Part shown: one piece after another, positions 9,460 through 17,297 of the stretch
Layout: every line of letters starts with the position of its first letter
Position numbering within the stretch: position 1 is the first letter of the stretch
Origin: Bog-375 sp049698695
GTDB lineage: Bacteria > Acidobacteriota > Terriglobia > Bryobacterales > Bryobacteraceae
NCBI GenBank assembly: GCA_049698695.1
Contig: JBAVYH010000187.1
Span: 1 to 64,000, forward strand
Direction of reading: 5' to 3'
DNA: 64,000 bases
Position numbers and translations under genes: made by a program
Notes under the pieces: model-generated
What the model was told of the DNA's origin: nothing
The model's database searches: none
Seen by the model: only the letters and a program-made list of their open reading frames with translations

Positions 9460-9974
9460 TCCGCCGCGCCGGTAGCGCCGGCGGTCTTGCTGGCGGTGTT
9501 TTTTTGTTTGTACGCGCTTGACCACGGCCACTCTTCGGAACACGCCGCCAGACCGCTCCTGACCGGATTATCCTCAACGTAGGCGATCACTGGGGCGAGT
9601 TGATTCTCGGACCGTATCCACCGGTCGAAATATTCCCTCTGCCAAAACGCCGTACCCGTCCGGCCCAGTAGGGCATTGGCGCGGTTAGCGGTGGCCGCCT
9701 TCAACCATCGCATGATCTCCGACAGGGGCCGGATCGGCTGCATCACGACGTGAACGTGATTGGGCATGATCACCCATGCAAGGAGATCGTAAGACCGGCG
9801 AACGGTTTCTCCGTGAATCAGGGCCTGGGCAAGAATCGCGGCGATGCGCGCCTGGCCTAACCACCTTGCGCCAGCGGCGGGAACGGGCGCGCGCTTCGAT
9901 CCCGCGAGCCGCCAAGTGACCAGGACGGCGGAGTCTTCGGGCACCCAGTGCGGGAGGCGGCGCTGCCAGTACAT
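9444..9974 (-). CDS. REP-associated tyrosine transposase (RAYT, Y1_Tnp/TnpA_REP family)
   Basis: 176 residues. It carries the HUH metal-binding motif in MPNHVHVV (about residues 70-77) and the downstream catalytic Tyr in QREYFDRWIR, and its N-terminus (RRLPHWVPE...VTWRLAG) is that of RAYTs. These single-copy housekept transposases nick and process REP hairpins. Here the gene is bracketed by REP-like hairpins with a 5' GTAG: one overlaps its 3' end and a divergent pair lies upstream of its start. The last ~15 residues are encoded by the REP itself, so the natural stop may have been altered when the REP moved in. Confidence 0.9.
   Translation of the reverse strand: MYWQRRLPHWVPEDSAVLVTWRLAGSKRAPVPAAGARWLGQARIAAILAQALIHGETVRRSYDLLAWVIMPNHVHVVMQPIRPLSEIMRWLKAATANRANALLGRTGTAFWQREYFDRWIRSENQLAPVIAYVEDNPVRSGLAACSEEWPWSSAYKQKNTASKTAGATGAADYSIR
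9472..9498 (+). repeat. REP hairpin 1 with GTAG foot
   Basis: GTAG followed by an imperfect stem, CGCCGGCGG and GCTGGCG around a TCTT loop, then a T-run. RAYTs recognise a GTAG or GGAG tetranucleotide 5' of such stems. It overlaps the 3' end of the transposase ORF and, being downstream of the DUF1015 gene on the plus strand with a run of seven T, may also serve as its terminator. Confidence 0.75.
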
Positions 9975-9998
9975 AAGAATAGAGACAAAGAAAGAGAA

Positions 9999-10023
9999 CC
10001 GGCGGCAAGACCGCCGGCGCTAC
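9999..10023 (-). repeat. REP hairpin 2 (inverted copy)
   Basis: On the minus strand it begins GTAGCGCCGGCGGTCTTGCC, the same sequence as REP 1 except for one base. It forms the left half of a divergent pair with REP 3, upstream of the transposase start. Confidence 0.75.
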
Positions 10024-10040
10024 GGCTGCGGCGTTTCTTG

Positions 10041-10069
10041 GTAGCGCTGGCGGTCTCTTGCCGCCGGTG
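10041..10069 (+). repeat. REP hairpin 3
   Basis: GTAGCGCTGGCGGTCTCTTG followed by CCGCCGGTG and TTTT. Same GTAG foot and stem as REP 1 with a slightly longer loop. REP 2 and REP 3 lie 17 bp apart in inverted orientation, an arrangement like the BIMEs of enterobacteria. Confidence 0.75.
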
Positions 10070-10195
10070 TTTTCCGAACAGACAATCGTGCGCTGAAACC
10101 CGGAACCTTCTCAACCAATCTCGCGCTGGCACGCACGAATGCCCGCACTTGCGTGCGCCACGGGCTTCCCCTGAAGTGAGCTAACCTACGGGTGA

Positions 10196-10924
10196 ATGAA
10201 CGAGCCGTACATTCGCGCGCGCAATCTGGCCAAGCGATACCGGTCCGGCGAAGGCGCGCTGGTGGTTTTCGAAGGGCTCGACCTCGACGTGGAACGCGGC
10301 GAAATGCTCGCCCTGGTCGGCGAATCCGGGGCGGGGAAGTCCACCCTGCTACATTTGCTGGGCGGTCTGGACAGCCCTTCGGAGGGTACGATACACTACG
10401 GGGAGAGGGAGATTTCCGGGCTCACGGAGGCGGATCGCGCTGATTTTCGCAACCGGGAGATTGGTTTCGTCTGGCAGATTCACTACCTGCTGCCGGAATT
10501 CACGGCGCTGGAAAACGTGATGATGCCGTTGCTGATCCGGGGCGTGGCGCATGCCGCCGCCGCCGCCGAATCTGTGGCGAGGTTGGATGAGGTTGGGCTT
10601 CACGCGCGGGCTTCGCATCGCGCTGGCGAGTTATCGGGGGGAGAGCAGCAGCGGGTGGTGCTGGCTCGGGCCCTGGTCGCCAGACCCTCCGTCCTGCTGG
10701 CCGATGAGCCTACGGGCAATCTTGATTTCCGGACCGGCGAAATGATCTTCGACCTGCTGGCCGGCCTGCACCGTTCGCATCGGCTAACGTCGGTTCTGGT
10801 TACCCACAATCTGGCTTTCGCACGCCGCTGTGACCGGATCGTCACCCTCGACAAAGGCGGTCTAGTACTGGACAGCGTAGGCGGTCCCCATCCGGAAGCC
10901 GGGTCGGGTTATCTTGAAGCATAG
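10196..10924 (+). CDS. lolD: ABC transporter ATP-binding protein, LolD/FtsE/MacB type
   Basis: 242 residues, a complete ATPase of the o228/MacB-LolD class: Walker A GESGAGKST (about residues 41-49), signature LSGGEQQR (about 143-150), Walker B VLLADEPTGNLD (about 165-176) and an H-loop in VTHNLAFA. In known systems it energises lipoprotein release (LolCDE) or a mechanotransmission permease. No permease gene is adjacent on either side, so the partner must be elsewhere; the name is by similarity only. The last ~15 residues (from DSVGGPHPEA) lie inside a 501-bp tandem repeat and occur again at the end of the next protein. Confidence 0.85.
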   Translation: MNEPYIRARNLAKRYRSGEGALVVFEGLDLDVERGEMLALVGESGAGKSTLLHLLGGLDSPSEGTIHYGEREISGLTEADRADFRNREIGFVWQIHYLLPEFTALENVMMPLLIRGVAHAAAAAESVARLDEVGLHARASHRAGELSGGEQQRVVLARALVARPSVLLADEPTGNLDFRTGEMIFDLLAGLHRSHRLTSVLVTHNLAFARRCDRIVTLDKGGLVLDSVGGPHPEAGSGYLEA

Positions 10925-11365
10925 AGGGGCCTCATAGATTCCATGTTTGAGCGATACACGGAGCAAGCGCGGCGGGTGATCTTTTTCGCGCTGGACGAGG
11001 CCCGCCAGTTCGGCAGTCCATACATCGAAACGGAGCACCTGTTGCTGGGCCTGCTGCGCGAAGACAAGGCGCGGGCGAACCACTTTCTGCGTTCAAGGGC
11101 CGCGGCGGAATCGATCCGCAAGCAGATCGAACAACATACCGCGCCCCGAGAAAGGGCCTCCACCTCGGTCGATCTGCCGCTCAGCCACGAATGCGAGCGC
11201 GTGCTCGCCTACGGAGCCGAGGAAGCCGAGCGCCTCAACCACAAGCACATCGGCACCGAGCACCTGCTGCTCGGCCTGTTGCGCGAGGAAAAGTGCTTCG
11301 CTGCCGAAATTCTCAACGAGTGCGGCCTGCGTCTTGCCTATATCCGCGAAGAGTTACAGCGAATA
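10865..11365 (+). repeat. 501-bp tandem duplication, first unit
   Basis: The unit runs from GTACTGGACAGCGT in the end of the LolD gene through the intergenic gap to the end of the Clp N-domain coding region. Every landmark recurs exactly 501 bp downstream: GTAC-GACAGCGT at 10865 and 11366, the ATG at 10943 and 11444. 501 is 167 codons, so the reading frame is kept. The units have diverged by substitutions only, with no indel seen. Confidence 0.85.
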
Positions 11366-11419
11366 GTACCGAACAGCGTCACTCGGCCGCATCCCGAGGC
11401 CAAGTCAGGTTATCTTTAA
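10943..11419 (+). CDS. Stand-alone Clp N-terminal repeat domain protein (duplicate of the ClpC N-domain)
   Basis: 158 residues. Residues 1-140 differ from the first 140 residues of the adjacent ClpC at about 16 positions by my count. They hold both Clp_N repeats (each with TEHLLLGLLRE) but none of the ATPase. The last ~18 residues (to RPHPEAKSGYL) are homologous to the tail of the upstream LolD, so this protein is a chimera created by the 501-bp tandem duplication. Clp N-domains bind adaptors and substrates. A free copy could compete for or deliver substrates to ClpC, as proposed for ClpS/ClpT-like proteins, but this is inference; the frame has been kept despite sequence divergence. Confidence 0.85.
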   Translation: MFERYTEQARRVIFFALDEARQFGSPYIETEHLLLGLLREDKARANHFLRSRAAAESIRKQIEQHTAPRERASTSVDLPLSHECERVLAYGAEEAERLNHKHIGTEHLLLGLLREEKCFAAEILNECGLRLAYIREELQRIVPNSVTRPHPEAKSGYL

Positions 11420-11866
11420 GACTAGGGGGCTTCGCAAAATCTCATGTTTGAGCGATACACGGAGAAGGCGAGGAGGGTGATCTTCTTCGCTCGGTATGAG
11501 GCCAGCCAGTTCGGCAGTCCTTACATCGAGACGGAACACTTGCTGCTCGGCCTGCTGCGCGAGGACAAGGCGCTGGCGAACCGCTTTCTGCGCTCGCACG
11601 CCGCGGTGGAATCGATCCGCAAGCAGATCGAAGGGCATACCGCGCCCCGCGAGAAGGTGTCCACCTCCGTCGATCTGCCGCTCAGCCACGAATGCAAGCG
11701 CGTGCTCGCCTATGGGGCCGAGGAAGCCGAGCGCCTCAACCACAAGCACATCGGCACCGAGCACCTGTTGCTGGGCCTGTTGCGCGAGGAAAAGTGCTTC
11801 GCCGCCGAGATTTTACATGAGCGCGGCCTGCGCCTCACCACCATCCGCGAAGAATTGCAGCGCTCG
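11366..11866 (+). repeat. 501-bp tandem duplication, second unit
   Basis: Second copy; it starts at GTACCGAACAGCGT within the free Clp N-domain gene and ends in the N-domain of ClpC near codon 141, where the two proteins cease to resemble each other (LQRIVPN versus LQRSQSE). Confidence 0.85.
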
Positions 11867-13921
11867 CAGAGCGAGAAAGCTCCCACCCGGCCCAAGGAAA
11901 GCTCCCTGCTGTCGGAATTCAGCCGCGACCTCACCCAGGCCGCCATGGACAATACGCTCGACCCGCTGATCGGCCGCGACTATGAGCTGGAGCGCGTGGT
12001 GCAGATCCTCTGCCGCCGCACCAAGAACAACCCGGTGCTGATCGGCGAGCCCGGTGTCGGCAAGACCGCCATCGTGGAAGGACTGGCGCAGCGCATAGCC
12101 GAAGGCGACGTCCCCTCCTTCCTCGCCGATAAGCGCATCCTGGCGCTCGATCTTTCCCTCATCGTCGCAGGCACCAAGTATCGCGGCCAGTTTGAAGAGC
12201 GCCTCAAGACCATCATGAAGGAGCTGATGGAGAACCAGAACGCCATCATCTTCATCGATGAGCTGCACACGCTGGTGGGCGCGGGCTCGGCCGAAGGCTC
12301 GCTGGACGCGGCCAATATCCTCAAGCCGGCGCTCTCTCGCGGCGAAATTCAGTGCATCGGCGCCACCACTCCGGCCGAATTCCGCAAGTCCATCGAAAAG
12401 GACCGCTCGCTCGAGCGCCGCTTCCAGGCGGTCAAGGTTCCTCCGCCCACCGAGGCCGACGCCGTCAAGATTCTGTTCGGCATCAAGGACCGCTACGAAA
12501 AATTCCACGCCGTGGCTTATACCGACGACGCGGTCGAAACCGCGGTCTACACTTCCAGCCGCTACATCCCCGACCGCTATCTGCCGGATAAGGCCATCGA
12601 CCTGATCGACGAGGCCGGCGCCCGCGTCAAGCTGCGCCAGACCACTCTGCCGGCCGAGCTGGCCGACATCCAGAAGCGCATCAAGTTCATCGTCCACCGG
12701 ATGGAGAACGCCATCGCCAATCATGAGTTCGAGAAGGCGCGCTTCTATTCCGACGAGGAACGCAAGGAGCGCGAGAACATGCGCCAGCTCCGCGAGAAGT
12801 ACAACCTCGACGATTCCTCCACCGGCTGCGTCACCAAGGACGATATCGAAGACGTGGTGGCGCGCTGGACCGGCGTCCCCATGACCTCCATCAAGGAGGA
12901 GGAAATCACCAAGCTGCTGCGCATCGAGGAGGAGCTGCATAAGCGGATCATCAGCCAGGAGAAAGCCATCTCCGCGCTGGCCCGCGCCATCCGCCGCTCG
13001 CGCGCGGGCTTGAAAGCCAGCAGCCGCCCCGCCGGCTCGTTCCTGTTCCTCGGCCCCACCGGCGTCGGCAAGACCGAAGTGGCGCGCGCTCTCGCCGCGT
13101 TCCTCTTCGGCAGCGAAAAAAGCCTGGTGCGTTTCGACATGTCCGAGTACATGGAGAAGCACTCGGTCTCCAAGCTGATCGGCTCGCCTCCCGGATACGT
13201 CGGCTACGAAGAGGGCGGCCAGCTTACCGAGCGCGTGAAGCGCAATCCGTACTCCATCATCCTGCTCGATGAAATCGAGAAGGCGCACCCGGACCTTTAC
13301 AACATCCTGCTGCAAGTGTTCGAAGACGGCCAATTGACCGACGGCCTCGGCAATCAGGTGGATTTCAAGAACACGATCATCATCATGACTTCCAACCTGG
13401 GCGCCCGCTTCCTCGAAAAGCGAGGAAACCTGGGCTTTTCTGCGCCAACCGGCGAAGGTATGCCGTCGAAAGTCGAGGACATGGTCCGCGGCGAGGTGAA
13501 GAAGGCGTTCAACCCCGAGTTCCTCAACCGCCTGGACGAAGTGATTCTGTTCAGCTCGCTCACCGACGACGACCTGATCCAGATCATCGGCTTGATGGTC
13601 GATCAGGTGAACCAGAACCTGGTGTCCAAGCAGGTGAAGATCCGCCTGGTTCCTGAAGCCGCTCGCTACATCCTCGAGAAGACTTGCGGCGACCGCAGCT
13701 ATGGCGCGCGCCCGCTGCGCCGCGCGCTGCAAAAATATATCGAAGATCCGCTTTCGGAATCGCTGATTCAGGGCACCCTGCCGCGGCCTTCCGAGCTAGA
13801 GGTCTACCTTGCCGACACCGGCATCTTCTACCGCGTAGTAAACGCCGAAGGCGAAGCCGCGGTCGCCGCCGGGGCTGTTCCCGCAGAACCGGCCCCCGGC
13901 ACGCTGCTCTACACGTTCTGA
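11444..13921 (+). CDS. clpC: ATP-dependent Clp protease ATP-binding subunit ClpC
   Basis: 825 residues, normal for ClpC. N-terminal Clp_N repeats (1-145), AAA-1 with Walker A GEPGVGKT at 201-208, an M-domain/UVR-like coiled coil (NHEFEKARFYSDEERKERE, about 428-446), AAA-2 with Walker A GPTGVGKT near 537 and the D2-small domain at the C-terminus. It unfolds substrates for ClpP; the ClpP gene is not in the window. The gene follows its own duplicated N-domain by 24 bp. The upstream LolD gene and the intergenic piece appear to be the original neighbour, because the duplicated unit contains both. Confidence 0.96.
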   Translation: MFERYTEKARRVIFFARYEASQFGSPYIETEHLLLGLLREDKALANRFLRSHAAVESIRKQIEGHTAPREKVSTSVDLPLSHECKRVLAYGAEEAERLNHKHIGTEHLLLGLLREEKCFAAEILHERGLRLTTIREELQRSQSEKAPTRPKESSLLSEFSRDLTQAAMDNTLDPLIGRDYELERVVQILCRRTKNNPVLIGEPGVGKTAIVEGLAQRIAEGDVPSFLADKRILALDLSLIVAGTKYRGQFEERLKTIMKELMENQNAIIFIDELHTLVGAGSAEGSLDAANILKPALSRGEIQCIGATTPAEFRKSIEKDRSLERRFQAVKVPPPTEADAVKILFGIKDRYEKFHAVAYTDDAVETAVYTSSRYIPDRYLPDKAIDLIDEAGARVKLRQTTLPAELADIQKRIKFIVHRMENAIANHEFEKARFYSDEERKERENMRQLREKYNLDDSSTGCVTKDDIEDVVARWTGVPMTSIKEEEITKLLRIEEELHKRIISQEKAISALARAIRRSRAGLKASSRPAGSFLFLGPTGVGKTEVARALAAFLFGSEKSLVRFDMSEYMEKHSVSKLIGSPPGYVGYEEGGQLTERVKRNPYSIILLDEIEKAHPDLYNILLQVFEDGQLTDGLGNQVDFKNTIIIMTSNLGARFLEKRGNLGFSAPTGEGMPSKVEDMVRGEVKKAFNPEFLNRLDEVILFSSLTDDDLIQIIGLMVDQVNQNLVSKQVKIRLVPEAARYILEKTCGDRSYGARPLRRALQKYIEDPLSESLIQGTLPRPSELEVYLADTGIFYRVVNAEGEAAVAAGAVPAEPAPGTLLYTF

Positions 13922-14002
13922 GGGCGGTGCATGCCGGCCTCTTGAGGAGAGCAGGAGTGCGGCCTGGCGATCTATAAGAAGACTCTTCCGTGGAGGGCAC
14001 CC

Positions 14003-14716
14003 ATGAATGGCGCAGCCGCGATTCTCCAAGCCGCCAGAGTCGGGGACGTGCCGGCCGTCAAGCGTCTCCTGAGCGACGATCCTCGTCTTGTGCGTGCCAC
14101 CGACGACCACCTCAAGACGCCGCTCCATTGGGCCGCCGAACACGATCACCACGACGTCGTTGAAATGCTGTTACATGCGGGCGCCGACCTGGAAGCGACG
14201 ACATCCTGGGGCGCAACGCCGCTCGACTGGGCGGCGACCATGGGCAGCACAAAGGTTGCGGATCTGCTCCTGGCGCGTGGTGCGAAAGGGATGAACCTCG
14301 TGGCGGCCGCGAGTCTCGGGAAGCTGGATTTGGTTCGCGAGTTTCTCGATTCGGGTGCGCCTCTCGCGTCGCTCGCCCAGCCGGCCCCAGCGAAACCCGA
14401 CGATCACTGGGTAGCCGATTCCGCCCGCATGAAGGGCGACGTCATCTCACACGTGTTCTATTGCGCCTGCCGAAATGGCCAAACGGCGGTCGCAGCCTTG
14501 TTGCTCGAGCGCGGCGCCGACGTCAATGCAAAAGGGGTCTTCGGTGGGACGGGCCTGCACTGGGCGGCGATCAACGGTCATAAAGATACGGTCGAGTTTC
14601 TTGTGGCGCACGGCGCCGACCTGACCATTCGGGATACCAAGTTTGATTCGACACCGGAAGGGTGGGCGGCCGAGGGCCAGCACGACGAGATTCGCGAGCT
14701 GCTCCATCGCTCGTGA
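14003..14716 (+). CDS. Ankyrin repeat protein
   Basis: 237 residues made of about five to six ankyrin repeats (recurring TPLHWAAEHDHHDVVEMLL, LDWAATMGSTKVADLLLARG and LHWAAINGHKDTVEFLVAHG). No signal peptide or membrane segment. GGAGGG lies 5 nt before the ATG. Ankyrin repeats bind proteins; the partner is unknown. It follows clpC on the same strand at 81 bp, so common expression is possible. Confidence 0.88.
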   Translation: MNGAAAILQAARVGDVPAVKRLLSDDPRLVRATDDHLKTPLHWAAEHDHHDVVEMLLHAGADLEATTSWGATPLDWAATMGSTKVADLLLARGAKGMNLVAAASLGKLDLVREFLDSGAPLASLAQPAPAKPDDHWVADSARMKGDVISHVFYCACRNGQTAVAALLLERGADVNAKGVFGGTGLHWAAINGHKDTVEFLVAHGADLTIRDTKFDSTPEGWAAEGQHDEIRELLHRS

Positions 14717-14853
14717 GTCGCGCTCTCTCGCTAGATCATCGCTTCTTCTCCGCGTCGCAACACGATTCAAGCGTCTTGTATCAGGGCACCGCTTGAGTCG
14801 TGCCGGCTCAGCGGTCCGGACAGCCCGCGCTACGACTTGGAGCGCGAATCTAG

Positions 14854-15675
14854 CTACTGAACCACTCCCCAGCCAAAAAGCTGCTTGCCGAACACGACGA
14901 TGATTAGCGCGGCGCCGCTCAGGAAGGTGCCGAATGGTAATTCGTAAGTGGATGGGTCCTTGCCCGTCGCTTTGATGTATCCGTAGCCCAGCACCGAGCC
15001 GGCGATGGAGCCGATAATCAGCGCTGCGAGGCCAGCTTCGAGGCCAAGGTAGCAGCCTAACAAGGCCACCATCTTGACATCGCCCAGGCCCAGGCCTTCG
15101 CGATGCCTGGCCTTCGAGTACAGCCAGCCGGCGGACCAGAGCACACCCGCCGGCAGGCCGGCCGCCACCAACGCCGCCAGCAGATTTGCGGTCCACCCTT
15201 GCGAGTCCAGGCCAACGATCCACAGCACGGCGTGCGCCGTGACGTCCCAGGTGGGCGCGAAGAGCGCGAATACCAGGCCCACCACCGTGCCCCACACGGT
15301 GAATTCGTCTGGCAGGATGTGCTGCTCCAGGTCGGTGAAGAAAAGCGCCACCAGCATGGCGCCGAAGACGCACATTTTGACGGCGAACGGCGTCAGCCCG
15401 TAGAGGCGCACCAGCCAAGAGAACAGGCCGCCGGTCAGCAGCTCGACTAGCGGGTAGCGCACTGAGATGCGCTCCCGGCAGTGGCGGCACCGCCCGCCGA
15501 GCATGGCGAAGCTCGCCAGCGGCACGTTATCGTACCAGGCGATCGGTGCCTCGCAGGCGGGACAATGCGAGCGCGGACGCACCACCGAAAGATCGCGGGG
15601 CCAGCGGTAAATGCACACGTTCAGGAAACTGCCGATGAGCAGGCCGAACAGCAGCGCCAACCAGGCTTCGATCAT
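14854..15675 (-). CDS. pilD: Prepilin peptidase / N-methyltransferase (A24 family)
   Basis: 273 residues, bifunctional membrane aspartyl protease that cleaves and N-methylates type IV pilin-like precursors. The N-terminal zinc domain has two Cys pairs (CPACEAPIAWYDN and CRHCRERISVRYP). The catalytic aspartates are in FTDLEQHILPDE and in GLGLGDVKMVA, the second being the GxGD motif. About eight hydrophobic segments. The start codon overlaps the stop of the upstream glycosyltransferase gene (ATGA), so it belongs to that operon. No pilin or secretion genes lie in the window. Confidence 0.95.
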   Translation of the reverse strand: MIEAWLALLFGLLIGSFLNVCIYRWPRDLSVVRPRSHCPACEAPIAWYDNVPLASFAMLGGRCRHCRERISVRYPLVELLTGGLFSWLVRLYGLTPFAVKMCVFGAMLVALFFTDLEQHILPDEFTVWGTVVGLVFALFAPTWDVTAHAVLWIVGLDSQGWTANLLAALVAAGLPAGVLWSAGWLYSKARHREGLGLGDVKMVALLGCYLGLEAGLAALIIGSIAGSVLGYGYIKATGKDPSTYELPFGTFLSGAALIIVVFGKQLFGWGVVQ

Positions 15676-16553
15676 GAGAGCACCTTGTGGTAGACCTCCA
15701 TGGTGCGGCGCACCATGTGGTCAACAGTGAAGTTTTCCATCACCGCCTGCCGCGCGGCACGGCCCAGCCGCCGGCCGAACGCGGGGTCCGCCGCCAGTTC
15801 GGCAAGCGCCGCAGCCACCAGGGGCGGTTCGTTTTTCACCAGCAGCCCGGTTTCGCGATCGCGTATCACTTCGGGCAACCCGCCTACGCGGCTGGCAATC
15901 ACCGGCACGGCCGCCGACATCGCCAGCAGCGCCGCGGAGCCTAACCCTTCGGCGTGGGTGAGATAAACCAAAGCTGTGGCTCGATGCAGGTCGTGCTCCA
16001 GGTCCTGGGTGAGGTGCAGCTCCACGCCTGCCAGCCGCGCCGCTTCCACTGCCAGAGGCGTGCCCTTCTGGGGATCGTCGAAATTGTCCAGCGCCAGTAC
16101 GCGGTCTCCCGCGGCCACTTCCTGCACGGGAACGCCGTCGTAGACCACGCTGATCTTTTCCTCCGCGATGCCGCACACCATCAGTTGCCGCTTGACGAAT
16201 TCGGAGACCGCCAGGTAGTGCCGCGGACGCTCGTATTTCCAGCCCACGCTCACCTCGAAGGCGACCCTCCGCGCCACCACCAGCGGCGCGCCCCCCACGA
16301 TGGCGGCGAATGTGTGGGCTCGTGCGTCGTGGGCGTGCACCAGGTCGTGGCGCCGCGCCAGTATCGCCGCCCGCACCAGGCCGAGCGGCTCCACGCGCCA
16401 GCCGCGTTCGCGTGCCGCGCCCGCAAGCGGCGAATCCGCCGGCGCCAGCAGCGTCGATTCCACTCCCGCCGCCGCCAACCCTTCGATCAGCCGTAACACT
16501 TGCCATTGGCCGCCGCGCATCTCGCGCCCGCCATCCATATGCAAGATGCGCAT
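15672..16553 (-). CDS. Glycosyltransferase family 4 (GT-B)
   Basis: About 293 residues starting MRILHMDGGREMRGGQ. The glycine-rich N-terminal motif (RGGQWQVLRLIEGLAAAG) and the C-terminal donor-binding region (EGLGSAALLAMSAAVPVIAS) are those of GT4 retaining transferases. It is somewhat shorter than usual GT4 enzymes (350-400). A longer reading frame up to 17015 exists, but it overlaps the GT2 gene in another frame and the TGATG junction at 16553 marks the true start. Likely role: glycosylation of an envelope polysaccharide together with the adjacent GT2 enzyme. Confidence 0.88.
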   Translation of the reverse strand: MRILHMDGGREMRGGQWQVLRLIEGLAAAGVESTLLAPADSPLAGAARERGWRVEPLGLVRAAILARRHDLVHAHDARAHTFAAIVGGAPLVVARRVAFEVSVGWKYERPRHYLAVSEFVKRQLMVCGIAEEKISVVYDGVPVQEVAAGDRVLALDNFDDPQKGTPLAVEAARLAGVELHLTQDLEHDLHRATALVYLTHAEGLGSAALLAMSAAVPVIASRVGGLPEVIRDRETGLLVKNEPPLVAAALAELAADPAFGRRLGRAARQAVMENFTVDHMVRRTMEVYHKVLS

Positions 16554-17290
16554 CAGCTCATGTTTCTCGCTTTCGTGAATTTGAGAAACGTGTAGAACGC
16601 CGCCATGTAAGAAATCGTCAGCCCCTCCGGGCCATCCAAAAAGCCGCGGTTCACGAAATAGCTTTTCACGAACGCCCACGCGGGCGAAAACAGAACCCGG
16701 TGCAGCGGCACCTTGATCCGCCGCGATGCCAGTTCCTGCGCCGCCAGCGTGGTATAGCGCTCCATCGTCTTGATGTGCTCGGAAAGCGATTCGCAGGTGA
16801 AGTGCAGCAGGTTGCTCTGCAAGTGCCCCACGCGGCCCGAGACCGCCACGCTTTCGTGGACGAAGTCGCCCACCCACTTGGCCTGGCGCCGGTCGTACAG
16901 CCGCAGCTTGCGGTCCGGATACCAGCCGGAATGCAGGATCCAGCGGCCCATGTAGCGCGCCAGCCGCGGCATGGTGTAGCCGTCGTAACGAGGCCCGGAT
17001 TTTTTCAGGTTCCAAATTTCGGCTTCCAGCGCTTCGCTCAAGGTCTCGTCGGCATCGAGCGAAAGAACCCAGTCGTAGCTGGCTTGCTCGGCCGCCCAGT
17101 TTTTCTGCCCGGCGTAGCCGCGCCAGTTGGCCTCGATAACGCGCGCGCCCAGTTTTTCCGCCAGCTCCGTGGTGCGGTCCGTCGAGCCGCTATCCACGAG
17201 CAGGATCTCGTCGCAGCAGCGCAGGCTTTCGATGGCGCGCGCGATGTTACGCTCCTCGTTGAAGGTGATGATGGTCGCGGTTATTTTCAT
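16553..17290 (-). CDS. Glycosyltransferase family 2, WaaE/KdtX-like
   Basis: About 245 residues. GT-A fold: TIITFNEERNIARAIESL at the N-terminus, LLVDSGSTDRT, the LSLDADE (DxD) motif near residue 86, and the WaaE-type sequence WYPDRKLRLYDR. WaaE-like enzymes add a sugar to the inner core of lipopolysaccharide. Start taken at 17290 (MKITATI), 7 nt after the stop of the upstream protease gene; an upstream GTG/ATG extension into that gene is not needed. Stop and next start overlap by one base. Confidence 0.9.
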   Translation of the reverse strand: MKITATIITFNEERNIARAIESLRCCDEILLVDSGSTDRTTELAEKLGARVIEANWRGYAGQKNWAAEQASYDWVLSLDADETLSEALEAEIWNLKKSGPRYDGYTMPRLARYMGRWILHSGWYPDRKLRLYDRRQAKWVGDFVHESVAVSGRVGHLQSNLLHFTCESLSEHIKTMERYTTLAAQELASRRIKVPLHRVLFSPAWAFVKSYFVNRGFLDGPEGLTISYMAAFYTFLKFTKARNMS

Positions 17291-17297
17291 CGCCGCT

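Noticed and set aside
10125..10172. Imperfect inverted repeat with GGCACGCAC and GCGTGCGCC
   Set aside because: Has an unpaired insertion and no relation to the nearby REPs; not supported as a functional element.
11813..13732. Very long minus-strand open frame opposite clpC
   Set aside because: Antisense shadow of a GC-rich, strongly conserved gene; no motifs, no ribosome binding site, and His/Asp/Val-rich composition typical of shadow frames.
14826..14846. CGCGCT...AGCGCG inverted repeat between the ankyrin and pilD genes
   Set aside because: Six base pairs and no T-run; chance in GC-rich DNA is likely.
14717..14853. Intergenic stretch searched for a tRNA
   Set aside because: No cloverleaf or T-loop sequence found here or in the other intergenic gaps.
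15672..17015. Longer 447-residue version of the GT4 glycosyltransferase
   Set aside because: The extra N-terminus would overlap most of the GT2 gene in a different phase; the TGATG junction gives a normal start.
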